In this document: piece by piece, positions 15,643 to 23,930 of the stretch
Layout of the letters: each line of letters starts with the position of its first letter
How positions within the stretch are numbered: position 1 is the stretch's first letter
NCBI GenBank assembly: GCA_963777975.1
Contig: CAVZSO010000013.1
Location: 248,001 to 312,000, forward strand
Reading direction: 5' to 3'
From: CSP1-4 sp963777975
GTDB taxonomy: Bacteria > Chloroflexota > Limnocylindria > Limnocylindrales > CSP1-4
DNA: 64,000 nt
Notes under the pieces: model-generated
Told to the model about the DNA's origin: nothing
The model's input: only the letters and a program-made list of their open reading frames with translations
Databases searched by the model: none
Program-made: the position numbers and the translations under genes

Positions 15643-17751
15643 ATGATCGTCGAGCAGGTGCCGTTCTACGCCCTGGCGCCGCTCGTCTTCTTCGCCGCGG
15701 CCGTCGTCTTCGTGCTCGAGATGGCGCGCCACCTGCGGGTCTTCGCGGTCGCCCAGCGGTCGGCCGTCGCCGACCAGCCGGAGAGGCGTCTCGATGCGCT
15801 CATCCGCTACTCCATCGTGCAGGTCAAGATGTTCCGGGATCCGGGTCCGGGCCTGATGCATGCGGCCATCTTCTGGGGCTTCGTGATCCTGACCATCGGC
15901 ACCGTGAATCGCGTCTTGTTCGGGCTGCCGCAGGCGCTCATCAGCTGGCCGGTCGATGGTTGGCTGTGGCGCCTCCTGCTGCTCGGCTCGAATCTCCTGG
16001 CGCTTGGGGTGCTCTTCGGTATCGGCTGGGCGCTGGCCCGCCGCCTGGTGCTCAAGCCCACGCGTCTGACCCTGTCGCGGGACGCGCTGACCATCCTGCT
16101 GCTCATCGGTGGTGTCGTCTCCACCGAGCTCCTGGCCGAGGCCGCCCGGTTGGCCCGCTTCGGCGATCCCGACGCCGCCTGGGACGTGGTCGCCAACCCC
16201 TTGAGCGTCATCTTCGGCGGCCTGGCGCCAGAGGTGCAGCTGGCCGCCTTCGCCGTCTTCTGGTGGGCGAACATCGCCATCATCAGCTTCTTCCTGGTCT
16301 ATCTGCCACGCTCCAAGCACCTCCACATCGCGACCGCCTTCTTCAACACGGCGCTGCGCAAGCTCCAGCCCCGGGGCGAGCTGCCGGCGATGGATCTCGA
16401 GGCGGAGACCGCGCGCTTCGGCGTCAAGACCATCGAAGACCTCGGTTGGAAGGATCTCCTCGACGGCTTCACCTGCACCGAGTGCGGCCGCTGTCAGGCC
16501 GCCTGCCCGGCCTGGGCAACGGGCAAGCCGCTCAACCCCAAGACGCTGATCATGGGCCTGCGGGAGATGTCGGTCGACGCGGAGCACGGCGTCGGGTTGC
16601 TGCCGTCGATCCCCTTCATCCGCGGCTCCGATGCACCCGGCAAACCGTCCGGTGCGCCCAGCCGTGACGCCCTCGGCCGCGCCATCGTCGACACCGCCAT
16701 CCCCTATGACGCGGTCTGGGACTGCGTCACCTGCGGCGCCTGCGTGGAGGCCTGCCCGGTACTCATCGAGCACGTCGACAAGATCGTCGGCCTGCGGCGC
16801 AACCTGGTCCTCGAGGACTCGCGCTTCCCGACCGAGCTGGCCGCTGCGTTCACGAACATGGAGCGACACGGCAACCCGTGGGGCCAGCCGGCCAGCGCCC
16901 GGCTCGACTGGGCGCGTGGCCTGCCCTTCACGGTCAGAACCGCCGCTCAGGTCGTTGACGACGGTGGTGCCGACGCCGTCGCCGCTCTGGATTGCCTCTA
17001 CTGGGTCGGCTGCGCGGCCTCGTTCGATGATCGCAACCGCAAGGTCGCCCGCGCCTTCGCCACGTGCCTCGATGCCGCCGGCGTCGACTTTGCCGTCCTC
17101 GGCCAGGAGGAGTCCTGCAGCGGCGACCCGGCGCGACGGATGGGCAACGAGTACGTCTATCAGATCCTCGCGCAAGGCAACATCGAGACCCTGGAGCGTT
17201 ACCGGCCCAAGACGATCGTCACGGCCTGCCCGCACTGCTTCAACACGATCGCCAACGAATACGGACAGTTCGGCGGCCGCTACGAGGTCGTTCACCACTC
17301 GACCTACCTGGCTCGCCTGGTCGCCGACGGCCGTCTGAAGGCCACCGACCCAGCCGACGGCGAGGCCCCGGGCACCCTGACCTACCACGACTCGTGCTAC
17401 CTGGCGCGCTACAACGACGTGGTCGCCGATCCGCGCGCCGTCCTCGATGCCATCCCCGGCATCGAGCTGTTGGAGATGGAGCGCAGCGGCAAGCAGGGCT
17501 TCTGCTGCGGCGCCGGCGGCGGGCGGATGTGGATGGAGGAGACGCGCGGTACCCGAATCAATGCCGAGCGGACCCGCCAGGCGCTGGCCACCGGCGCCGA
17601 AGGCGTGGCCACGGCCTGCCCGTACTGCCTGGTGATGATGCGCGATGGCCTCGACGACGCGACCGGCGGCACGGTCGGAGCGCGTGACGTGGCCGAGGTC
17701 CTGGCCGCCCGGATCGCAGCCGCCCCGGAGCGCCAGCTGCCCGTCGTTTGA
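15643..17751 (+). CDS. membrane (Fe-S) oxidoreductase, ETF:quinone oxidoreductase-like (EMO/FadF type)
   Basis: A 702-residue fusion. The N-terminal third has five or six membrane helices, like the haem b-binding NarI/HdrE subunits. Two 4Fe-4S motifs follow: CTECGRCQAACP (about residue 278) and CVTCGACVEACP (about 362). Two CCG-domain halves come next: CPHCFNT with HDSCYLARYND, and CCGAGGGRMWMEE with CPYCLVMM. This is the layout of the membrane oxidoreductases (FadF, EMO) that pass electrons from reduced electron-transfer flavoprotein to menaquinone during beta-oxidation. The acyl-CoA dehydrogenase and etfBA just downstream support that role; the coupling is inference from context. Confidence 0.87.
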   Translation: MIVEQVPFYALAPLVFFAAAVVFVLEMARHLRVFAVAQRSAVADQPERRLDALIRYSIVQVKMFRDPGPGLMHAAIFWGFVILTIGTVNRVLFGLPQALISWPVDGWLWRLLLLGSNLLALGVLFGIGWALARRLVLKPTRLTLSRDALTILLLIGGVVSTELLAEAARLARFGDPDAAWDVVANPLSVIFGGLAPEVQLAAFAVFWWANIAIISFFLVYLPRSKHLHIATAFFNTALRKLQPRGELPAMDLEAETARFGVKTIEDLGWKDLLDGFTCTECGRCQAACPAWATGKPLNPKTLIMGLREMSVDAEHGVGLLPSIPFIRGSDAPGKPSGAPSRDALGRAIVDTAIPYDAVWDCVTCGACVEACPVLIEHVDKIVGLRRNLVLEDSRFPTELAAAFTNMERHGNPWGQPASARLDWARGLPFTVRTAAQVVDDGGADAVAALDCLYWVGCAASFDDRNRKVARAFATCLDAAGVDFAVLGQEESCSGDPARRMGNEYVYQILAQGNIETLERYRPKTIVTACPHCFNTIANEYGQFGGRYEVVHHSTYLARLVADGRLKATDPADGEAPGTLTYHDSCYLARYNDVVADPRAVLDAIPGIELLEMERSGKQGFCCGAGGGRMWMEETRGTRINAERTRQALATGAEGVATACPYCLVMMRDGLDDATGGTVGARDVAEVLAARIAAAPERQLPVV

Positions 17752-17812
17752 TCCGACGTGCCCCGAGGCCAGCGTCGACCTCGGACCGATCAGGCCGGAC
17801 GCACCTCGGCGC

Positions 17813-18049
17813 TCAGATCGGCGGCCGGACCGCCGGCAGCGGCGATCCACAGTTCAAGCAGTCGGTGTCCGTCGCCAGGTTGGCGCGGCCGCATGATGGG
17901 CAGGCGGACATGCCCTCGCTCGAAGCTGCGAACCGCGGCTCCACGATCTCGTCGGTGCCGCGCCCGCGAGCGGCCAGCAGGATGACCGTGGCGAGCACGC
18001 CGACGAAGGCAGCGACCGTCAGGAGGAGGGTGCCGACAACGGGGTCCAT
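17813..18049 (-). CDS. small membrane protein with C-terminal zinc ribbon
   Basis: About 78 residues. One membrane helix near the N-terminus (VVGTLLLTVAAFVGVLATVILLA) is followed by a linker and a CPSCGRANLATDTDCLNCG zinc ribbon with CxxC-x10-CxxC spacing. This matches the widespread 'zinc-ribbon domain' membrane proteins of unknown function. It lies on the opposite strand between the Fe-S oxidoreductase and the acyl-CoA dehydrogenase. The start at 18049 (MDPVVG) is preferred to 18076. Confidence 0.65.
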   Translation of the reverse strand: MDPVVGTLLLTVAAFVGVLATVILLAARGRGTDEIVEPRFAASSEGMSACPSCGRANLATDTDCLNCGSPLPAVRPPI

Positions 18050-18154
18050 GCGTCCCTCAGAGCCCATCGCCGGCATCCATACACCGGCAACGCAAGGGTA
18101 CGACCGCGGACGCCGAGGCGCTGTGTGTCAGTCCTACGCACGACAGCGACCGGC

Positions 18155-18160
18155 TACGAT
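18155..18160 (+). promoter_or_regulatory. -10 element upstream of the acyl-CoA dehydrogenase
   Basis: TACGAT, exactly 6 nt before a GTG at 18167 that opens a 7-codon mini-ORF ending in an ATGA overlap with the dehydrogenase start at 18187. Confidence 0.45.
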
Positions 18161-18186
18161 GGCAGGGTGATCCGCGGGGCCGCCCG

Positions 18187-19347
18187 ATGACCCTCCGCCT
18201 GAGCGACGAGCAGCGCGACCTCCGCGACGCCGTCCGCGAGCTGGCCGACGAGCGGATCGCCCCGCGCGCAGCCGCCATCGACGCCAGCGCGGAGTTTCCG
18301 TGGGACGTGGTCGAGCTCCTCGCCAGCCACGACATCCTGGCCTTGCCATTTCCTGTGGAGCACGGCGGGCTGGGCGGCGACCTGCTGTCGGTCTGCCTGG
18401 CCATCGAGCAGATCAGCCGGGCCTGCGCCACGAGCGGGCTCATCCTCGCCGTTCACGCGCTGGGTTCGCTGCCGTTGCTGCTGGCCGGGACGCCGGAGCA
18501 GCGCGGCCGCTGGGTCCCGGACCTGGCCGCGGGTCGCGCGCTGGCGGCCTTCGCGCTCACGGAGTCGGAATCGGGGTCCGATGCCGGTGCCGCTCGGACC
18601 GCGGGGCGACGCGACGGCGACGGGTGGCGCATCGACGGCACCAAGCGCTTCATCAGCCAGGGCAACGTGGCCAAGGTGGTGGCGACCTTCGCCGTCACCG
18701 ACAGTGACGAGGCGGCCGTGCGCGGTCGCCGCCATCTGACGTGCTTCATCGTCGAGCAGGGCACGCCCGGCTTCACGACCGCGCGCGTGGAGCACAAGAT
18801 GGGCATCCGTGGCTCGCCCACGGCAGAGCTCGTGTACGACGGTGCGATCGTGCCTGACGCGAACCGCATCGGCGAGGTCGGGGAGGGCTTCGCCATCGCC
18901 ATGCGCACGCTCGACCGCAGCCGGCCTGGCATCGCCGCACAGGCGGTGGGCATCGCCCAGGGTGCCCTGGAGGCCTCAGCGCACTATGCGGCGGAGCGAC
19001 GGCAGTTCGGCCGCCCGATAGGTGAGCACCAGATGATCACCGCCATGCTGGCCGACATGGCCGCCCGCACGGAGGCGGCGCGCCAGCTCCTCTATGCCGC
19101 CTGCGTCGAGGTCGAGGCCGGCTCCGCGTCGGCGGCCCGCTGGGCAGCGATGTGTAAACTCGTCGCCGGCGACACCGCGATGGCCGTGACGACCGATGCC
19201 GTCCAGGTCTTCGGTGGCTACGGCTACATCAGCGAGTACCCCGTCGAGCGGATGATGCGCGACGCCAAGATCACCCAGATCTACGAGGGTACCCAGCAGA
19301 TCCAGCGCCTTGTCATCGGGCGCGACGTCCTCGCACACGGCGGCTGA
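18187..19347 (+). CDS. acyl-CoA dehydrogenase
   Basis: A 386-residue flavoprotein of the normal family length. It performs the first, FAD-dependent alpha-beta dehydrogenation of acyl-CoA and reduces ETF. Seen in sequence: the FAD/substrate loop AFALTESESGSDAG, the RRQFGRPIGEHQMI segment, FGGYGYISEYPVERMMRDAKI, and the catalytic glutamate in QIYEGTQQIQRLVIGR, which is the short/medium-chain position. Chain length and substrate cannot be fixed by eye. etfB begins 24 nt downstream. Its ATG overlaps the TGA of a short upstream ORF. Confidence 0.93.
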   Translation: MTLRLSDEQRDLRDAVRELADERIAPRAAAIDASAEFPWDVVELLASHDILALPFPVEHGGLGGDLLSVCLAIEQISRACATSGLILAVHALGSLPLLLAGTPEQRGRWVPDLAAGRALAAFALTESESGSDAGAARTAGRRDGDGWRIDGTKRFISQGNVAKVVATFAVTDSDEAAVRGRRHLTCFIVEQGTPGFTTARVEHKMGIRGSPTAELVYDGAIVPDANRIGEVGEGFAIAMRTLDRSRPGIAAQAVGIAQGALEASAHYAAERRQFGRPIGEHQMITAMLADMAARTEAARQLLYAACVEVEAGSASAARWAAMCKLVAGDTAMAVTTDAVQVFGGYGYISEYPVERMMRDAKITQIYEGTQQIQRLVIGRDVLAHGG

Positions 19348-19371
19348 GCCGCGCACCGGGAGAGAGCCAGC

Positions 19372-20151
19372 GTGCACATCGTCGTCCTCGTCAAGGCGGT
19401 GCCCATCGTGGGCAACGAGCGGCTGACCGAAGGGCGGCGCGTCGATCGGGCCGCTGGCCTCGAGGCCAATGGCAACGATGAGTACGTGCTCGAGGCAGCG
19501 CTCAAATTGATCGAAGCGCATGGGGGCGAGGTGACGCTCCTGACCATGGGCCCGACGGGCGCCGCCGAAGCCCTTCGCAAAGGCCTCGCCATGGGTGCCA
19601 CCCGGGCGGTCCACGTCGTCGACGACGCGCTTCCGGGCTCCTGCGCGCAGGCGACCGCGCAGGTCCTGGCGGCGACCCTGCGGACCCTGACGTTCGACCT
19701 GGTCTTCGCCGGCGCCGACACCTCCGACGGGCAGGGTGGCACGCTGGCGGCCTCGATCGCCACCCTCCTCGACCTGCCGTACCTCTCGTACGCCGGCCAT
19801 ATCGAGCCGACCGCCGATGGGGCGACCGTCCGCATCCAGCGCCTCAGCCCAACGGGCCACGACGTGCTCGAGGCGCCCATGCCGGCATTGGTGATGGGCA
19901 CCCAGGTCCTGGGCGAGCCGCGTTACCCGTCCCTCCGCGGCATCATGTCGGCGCGCTCGAAGGAGGTCGTGGCGACCTCCCTGGCCGACATCGGCGTCGA
20001 TCCAGCGCGCGTCGGCACGGCTGCAGCCACGACCCGTGTCATCGACGTGTCGCCGCCGCCGCCTCGGGCCGGCGCGACCATCCTGCGCACGGATCCCGAT
20101 TCGGCCGTGGCCGCGACGATCGACTTCCTGGCCGCGCGGGGCCTCGCCTGA
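19372..20151 (+). CDS. etfB: electron transfer flavoprotein beta subunit
   Basis: A 259-residue subunit that, with EtfA, accepts electrons from acyl-CoA dehydrogenases. Family features: IVVLVKAVP at the N-terminus, NGNDEYVLEAALKL, TMGPTGAAEALRKGLAMGA, DLVFAGADTSDGQGG and the signature YPSLRGIMSARSKEV. The start is GTG, preceded by GGGAGAGAGC. The stop overlaps the etfA ATG by one base, giving equimolar production. The AMP-site versus FAD-site sequence does not clearly suggest a bifurcating type. Confidence 0.95.
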   Translation: MHIVVLVKAVPIVGNERLTEGRRVDRAAGLEANGNDEYVLEAALKLIEAHGGEVTLLTMGPTGAAEALRKGLAMGATRAVHVVDDALPGSCAQATAQVLAATLRTLTFDLVFAGADTSDGQGGTLAASIATLLDLPYLSYAGHIEPTADGATVRIQRLSPTGHDVLEAPMPALVMGTQVLGEPRYPSLRGIMSARSKEVVATSLADIGVDPARVGTAAATTRVIDVSPPPPRAGATILRTDPDSAVAATIDFLAARGLA

Positions 20152-21131
20152 TGGCCGGCCCGACGATCCTCGCGCTGGCCGAGCTGTCGGCCGGCGCCCC
20201 GACCCGCCTGTCCCTGGAGCTGGCCACGCTGGCGACCGAGCTGGCTGCCGCCTCCGGTGGCCGGACCATCGTCGCTTGTGTCGGCCATGGGGCAGCCGAC
20301 GGCGCCAAGGAGGTCGCCCGCTACGCACCGGAGGTGTTGGCGATCGAGGCCGACACCGACGGCGCCACGCCGGCCGCACTGGTCATCGCGGCGCACCTGG
20401 TGGATCAGCTGGGTTCGGCGCCCGCCGATCTCGTGCTCGTCCCGGCGTCCGCGGACGGCAAGGACGTGGCCGGCATCGTCGCCGCTCGCCTCGGCCTGCC
20501 GGTCCTGGTCAACGCGGCCGCGGTCGCCTGGCAGGACGGCGGCCCGGTCGTCGAGATGAGCACCTTCGGTGGCCGGCTGATCACCCGCAGCGGCTTCACG
20601 GCGGGTGGCGGCATCATCGTCGTGCGGCCGGGCGCGACCACGGCCCGCGAGGGCGGCAGCGTCGGCACGGTCTCGGCCGTGGCTGACGGCGGCGTCAGCG
20701 TCGACCAGCGCGTCCGCGTCGTCGAGCGCGTGGCGACGTCCGGGGCCGCCGTCTCGATCGACGACGCCCAGGTCGTCGTGGCTGGCGGTCGTGGCGTCGC
20801 CGGACCGGACGGCTTCGGCGTCATCGAGGACCTCGCGGACGCCTTCGGTGGCGCCGTCGCCGGCACCCGCGCCGTCGTCGATGCCGGCTGGTTGCCATAC
20901 GCGCAGCAGGTCGGGCAAACGGGCAAGATCATCAAGCCCGCCCTCTACATCGCCGTCGGTGTCAGCGGCGCCATCCAGCACAAGGTCGGCATGCAGACGT
21001 CGGGCACCATCGTGGCCATCAACCGCGATCCGGATGCACCGATCGTCGACTTCGCCGACCTCGTCATCGTGGGCGACCTGTTCGAGATCGCGCCTCGGCT
21101 GGCCGCCGCCGTTCGCGCGCGCCGCGGCTAG
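20151..21131 (+). CDS. etfA: electron transfer flavoprotein alpha subunit
   Basis: A 326-residue partner of EtfB that carries the FAD. The C-terminal FAD-binding signature is plain: KPALYIAVGVSGAIQHKVGM, followed by IVAINRDPDAPIVDFADLVIVGD. The N-terminal domain has the usual DLVLVPASADGKDVAGIVAARLG. Together with the dehydrogenase at 18187 and the membrane Fe-S protein at 15643 it forms a full route from acyl-CoA to the quinone pool. Confidence 0.95.
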   Translation: MAGPTILALAELSAGAPTRLSLELATLATELAAASGGRTIVACVGHGAADGAKEVARYAPEVLAIEADTDGATPAALVIAAHLVDQLGSAPADLVLVPASADGKDVAGIVAARLGLPVLVNAAAVAWQDGGPVVEMSTFGGRLITRSGFTAGGGIIVVRPGATTAREGGSVGTVSAVADGGVSVDQRVRVVERVATSGAAVSIDDAQVVVAGGRGVAGPDGFGVIEDLADAFGGAVAGTRAVVDAGWLPYAQQVGQTGKIIKPALYIAVGVSGAIQHKVGMQTSGTIVAINRDPDAPIVDFADLVIVGDLFEIAPRLAAAVRARRG

Positions 21132-21146
21132 GCGCGAGGCGGTCGG

Positions 21147-21698
21147 GTGACCCTCGGCGTCGTCCTGCCGCTCCTCCTGCTCGCGCTGCTCGTCTTCGTC
21201 CTCGTGGTGCTTGCCCGGCGGGCCGCACGGGCGCTCGCTGTGACGCGCGCCTCGAGCGCGTTCCAGCAGGAGGTCACCGGGCTGGCAGCGCGTGTGACGC
21301 CGGTCATCGAGGATCTCATCCGACGGGTGGACGCCGTTCGCCGTCATCAGCTGCCGGCCCAGGAGATCCGCGAGGTCCTGGCCGAGGCCCACGGCACCTT
21401 CGAAGGTGAGCGAGAGACCATCGCTGCGTGGCAGCTGCCGCCGGGCTTCACCGTCATCGTGGCCGACGTGGCCGAGGACCTCGAACGCCTTGCTCGGGCG
21501 ATCGAGACGATCGACTTCGGGGCCCAGCTCGAGGTCACGGGCACGAGCCGTCAGCGTGAGCTCGAGGCCCAGACCGCGATCAAGCGTGGTTACCTCAACC
21601 TGCTCCACGCGCGGCAGTCGTTCCAGGATCACGCGGCGACCGTCGCCGAACGTGCCAAGGCGAGCCGCGACCGCGACCGCGCCCGGACGGCCGCCTAG
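21147..21698 (+). CDS. membrane-anchored helical protein, unknown function
   Basis: A 183-residue protein with one N-terminal membrane helix (LPLLLLALLVFVLVVLA) and a long, charged, mainly helical cytoplasmic part (VIEDLIRRVDAVRRHQLPAQEIREV; RQRELEAQTAIKRGYLNLLHARQ). It starts at GTG 15 nt after etfA and is probably in the same transcript. The family is not recognised and no catalytic motif is visible. Confidence 0.65.
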   Translation: MTLGVVLPLLLLALLVFVLVVLARRAARALAVTRASSAFQQEVTGLAARVTPVIEDLIRRVDAVRRHQLPAQEIREVLAEAHGTFEGERETIAAWQLPPGFTVIVADVAEDLERLARAIETIDFGAQLEVTGTSRQRELEAQTAIKRGYLNLLHARQSFQDHAATVAERAKASRDRDRARTAA

Positions 21699-21731
21699 GT
21701 CGACGGGCGACGCGCCCGAGTCCGCTCCCGG

Positions 21732-21747
21732 ACCCTGCATCTAGTGG
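21732..21747 (+). promoter_or_regulatory. NrdR-box-like site 1
   Basis: ACCCTGCATCTAGTGG matches about 11 of 16 positions of the known NrdR-box consensus (aCAcwAtATaTwGtGt), best in its right half. It lies 32 bp (about three helical turns) from site 2, the spacing typical of paired NrdR boxes. A TACGCT -10-like hexamer lies at 21748-21753, between the sites. Confidence 0.5.
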
Positions 21748-21763
21748 TACGCTGAGTCGGAGA

Positions 21764-21779
21764 CCACAAGTTCTTGTGG
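21764..21779 (+). promoter_or_regulatory. NrdR-box-like site 2 (palindrome)
   Basis: CCACAAGTTCTTGTGG, a perfect palindrome around a 2-bp centre (extended by one more pair to 21763-21780). It keeps the conserved CACwA and TwGTG half-sites of the NrdR-box consensus. Its position, 10 nt before the nrdR ATG, suggests autoregulation by NrdR. Confidence 0.6.
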
Positions 21780-21788
21780 TCCCGCCCC

Positions 21789-22316
21789 ATGGAGGCTCGA
21801 GACTCGATCGTGCGCTGCCCGACCTGCGGAGAGGCCGAGACCCGCGTCATCGACTCGCGCGACCAGGATGAGGGCACGACCATCCGGCGTCGCCGGGAGT
21901 GTGTCGCCTGCGAGTCCCGGTTCACGACCTTCGAGCGCGTCGAGGCCGCCCGTCTGACCGTCGTCAAGCGCGACGGCAGTCGGGTCGAGTTCGACCACGA
22001 CCGACTCGCCTCGGGGCTGGCCAAAGCGCTCACCCGACGCCCGGTGCCGCCTGACGCCGCGGAGGCCGCCGCCGACTCGATCGAGGCCGAGCTGCGTGCG
22101 TCGGGTGCATCAGAGGTGCCGTCGAGCCGGATCGGCGAGCTGGCCATGGACCGGCTCCGTGCGCTCGACCAGATCGCCTATATCCGTTTCGCGTCGGTCT
22201 ACCAAAGCTTCGAGGACATCGAGCAGCTCAAGCGCGAGGTCGATACCCTGCTCGAGGAACGCTCGACGCCCGTCGAGCCCCCGCCCGGCGGCGTGGTCCG
22301 CCCCAAGCGAGGCTGA
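21789..22316 (+). CDS. nrdR: transcriptional repressor NrdR
   Basis: About 175 residues. NrdR represses ribonucleotide reductase genes when dATP is abundant. The N-terminal zinc ribbon is RCPTCGEAETRVIDSR with CVACESRFTTFE (four Cys). The ATP-cone follows: VVKRDGSRVEFDHDRLASGLAKAL to IAYIRFASVYQSF. A C-terminal tail of about 25 residues is Pro/Glu-rich. Most homologues begin at MRCPxC, so GTG 21810 is an alternative start to ATG 21789. Two NrdR-box-like sites lie directly upstream. It is followed 10 nt later by dcd. Confidence 0.95.
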   Translation: MEARDSIVRCPTCGEAETRVIDSRDQDEGTTIRRRRECVACESRFTTFERVEAARLTVVKRDGSRVEFDHDRLASGLAKALTRRPVPPDAAEAAADSIEAELRASGASEVPSSRIGELAMDRLRALDQIAYIRFASVYQSFEDIEQLKREVDTLLEERSTPVEPPPGGVVRPKRG

Positions 22317-22326
22317 ACCCAGACCG

Positions 22327-22941
22327 ATGGCCGTCCTCTCCGATCGCGACATCCGGGCCGCCATCGACGCGGGTCGCGTGCGCATCGACCCGTACGACGA
22401 GACCTGCCTGCAGCCATCGTCGGTCGACCTTCACCTGGACCGCGAGTTCCGCGTCTTTCGCAACAACCGCTACCCGTATATCGATGTGCGCACGCCGCAG
22501 CCGGACCTGACCGAGCTCGTCGCTGTCGAGGACGAAGAGGCCTTCATCCTCCATCCCGGCGAGTTCGTGCTCGGTCAGACCCTGGAGTGGGTCGAGCTGC
22601 CCGACGACCTCGTCTCGAGGCTCGAGGGGAAGTCGAGCCTGGGCCGTCTGGGGCTGCTCATCCACTCGACCGCGGGATACGTCGACCCCGGCTGGAAGGG
22701 CAACCTGACGCTCGAGCTGTCGAATGTCGCCAACCTGCCGATCGCGCTCTATTTCGGCATGCGCATCGGCCAGATCAGCTTCTTCCAGATGACGTCCGCC
22801 GTCGATCGGCCCTACGGCTCGGCCGAGCTGGGCTCCAAGTACCAGGGCCAATCGACGCCCACCGCGTCGGCCTTCTATCGGGACTTCGAGCGCGACCGGC
22901 GGGCCGTCAAGGGTGGCCCGGATGGCGCCGGCCGCTCGTAG
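22327..22941 (+). CDS. dcd: dCTP deaminase
   Basis: A 204-residue enzyme that deaminates dCTP to dUTP, the precursor route to dTTP. Family features: MAVLSDRDIRAAID, CLQPSSVDLHLDREFRVF, the core RLEGKSSLGRLGLL and HSTAGYVDPGWKGNLTLE, with the catalytic glutamate at its end. YGSAELGSKYQGQ is the C-terminal nucleotide loop. Whether it is mono- or bifunctional (Dcd-Dut) cannot be decided by eye. Its pairing with nrdR places two nucleotide-pool genes under one regulatory region. Confidence 0.95.
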   Translation: MAVLSDRDIRAAIDAGRVRIDPYDETCLQPSSVDLHLDREFRVFRNNRYPYIDVRTPQPDLTELVAVEDEEAFILHPGEFVLGQTLEWVELPDDLVSRLEGKSSLGRLGLLIHSTAGYVDPGWKGNLTLELSNVANLPIALYFGMRIGQISFFQMTSAVDRPYGSAELGSKYQGQSTPTASAFYRDFERDRRAVKGGPDGAGRS

Positions 22942-22976
22942 GCCCGCCCGACCGAGGCCGCCCGGCGTGCCGATCG

Positions 22977-23840
22977 ATGCCTGACTTCGATCAGGTCGAC
23001 TGGCAGGCCGACCTCGGCGCCGGCGTGCGCGTCGCGCTGGTCCAGGCGGGCTGGTTCACGACCGACGCCGGGACCGCCTTCGGGCCGGTGCCGCGCGTCA
23101 TCTGGGAGCCGCTCGTGGCCGACGAGCTGAACCCCGATTCGACGCTGACGCAGGCGCTCAACTGCCTGCTCGTGGAGACGGCCTCCGGACGGGTCCTGGT
23201 CGAGACGGGCGTCGGCGAGCGACTCGACGATCGGCGCACCACCCAGCGCGGGGTGCGCGGACTGCCGATCCTGCCGGCGCTGCGAGGCGCCGGCTTCGAC
23301 CCCGCCAGCATCGACGCGGTGGCCATGAGCCACCTGCATTGGGACCACGCTGGCGGGTTGCTCGCGAGCGGCGGCGACCCGGCCTTCCCGCGAGCACGCA
23401 TCGTGGCGCAGAAGGACGAGTGGGCGTTCGCCCTCGGCGACAACCCGCGGCTCGTCGCCTCCTACGAGCAGGACGAGCTGCGCCTCCTCGAGTCTGCCGG
23501 CCTGGCTGGCGCGGCTGACGGTCGGGAGGAACTCATCCCGGGTGTCGAGGTGATCCGCACGGGCGGACACACCGGCGGGCACCAGGCGGTCGTCGTCCGC
23601 GGCCGCGATCGCGTGGTCGGCTTCTTCGGCGATCTCTGCATGCGCGCCTGGAGCGGCAACCCACGCTGGGTGCCGAGCTTCGACGACTTCCCGCTGACCA
23701 GCGTCGAGGTCAAGTCGACCTTGTTCCGTCAGGCATTCGACGAGGGCTGGACGGTGGTCCTGTCCCACGAGCCGCGGCAGCCCGTCGGGCGCTTCCTCGC
23801 GGACAGGGGTGACCGCTTCCGTTTCGAGCCGATCGTCTGA
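22977..23840 (+). CDS. MBL-fold metallo-hydrolase
   Basis: A 287-residue enzyme of the metallo-beta-lactamase fold. The zinc motif SHLHWDHAGG (HxHxDH) is at about residue 119-128. The second histidine is in TGGHTGGHQ, the bridging Asp in FFGDLCMRA, and the last His in LSHEPRQPVGRF. The layout fits the quorum-quenching lactonase/glyoxalase II-like branch that includes many uncharacterised esterases. The substrate is unknown. The ATG at 22977 is 35 nt after dcd. Confidence 0.85.
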   Translation: MPDFDQVDWQADLGAGVRVALVQAGWFTTDAGTAFGPVPRVIWEPLVADELNPDSTLTQALNCLLVETASGRVLVETGVGERLDDRRTTQRGVRGLPILPALRGAGFDPASIDAVAMSHLHWDHAGGLLASGGDPAFPRARIVAQKDEWAFALGDNPRLVASYEQDELRLLESAGLAGAADGREELIPGVEVIRTGGHTGGHQAVVVRGRDRVVGFFGDLCMRAWSGNPRWVPSFDDFPLTSVEVKSTLFRQAFDEGWTVVLSHEPRQPVGRFLADRGDRFRFEPIV

Positions 23841-23930
23841 GGCGTCTCGTCGCCGGGGTCCGACGGCAGCCTGTGTCATCATCCGCCGCGAAGCGCCGCG
23901 GGTCCGGGAGCCTGACGGCATGGAGAGGCG

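Noticed and set aside
15550..17850. 766-codon minus-strand open frame opposite the Fe-S oxidoreductase
   Set aside because: Antisense shadow; the plus strand carries all cysteine motifs of a known family.
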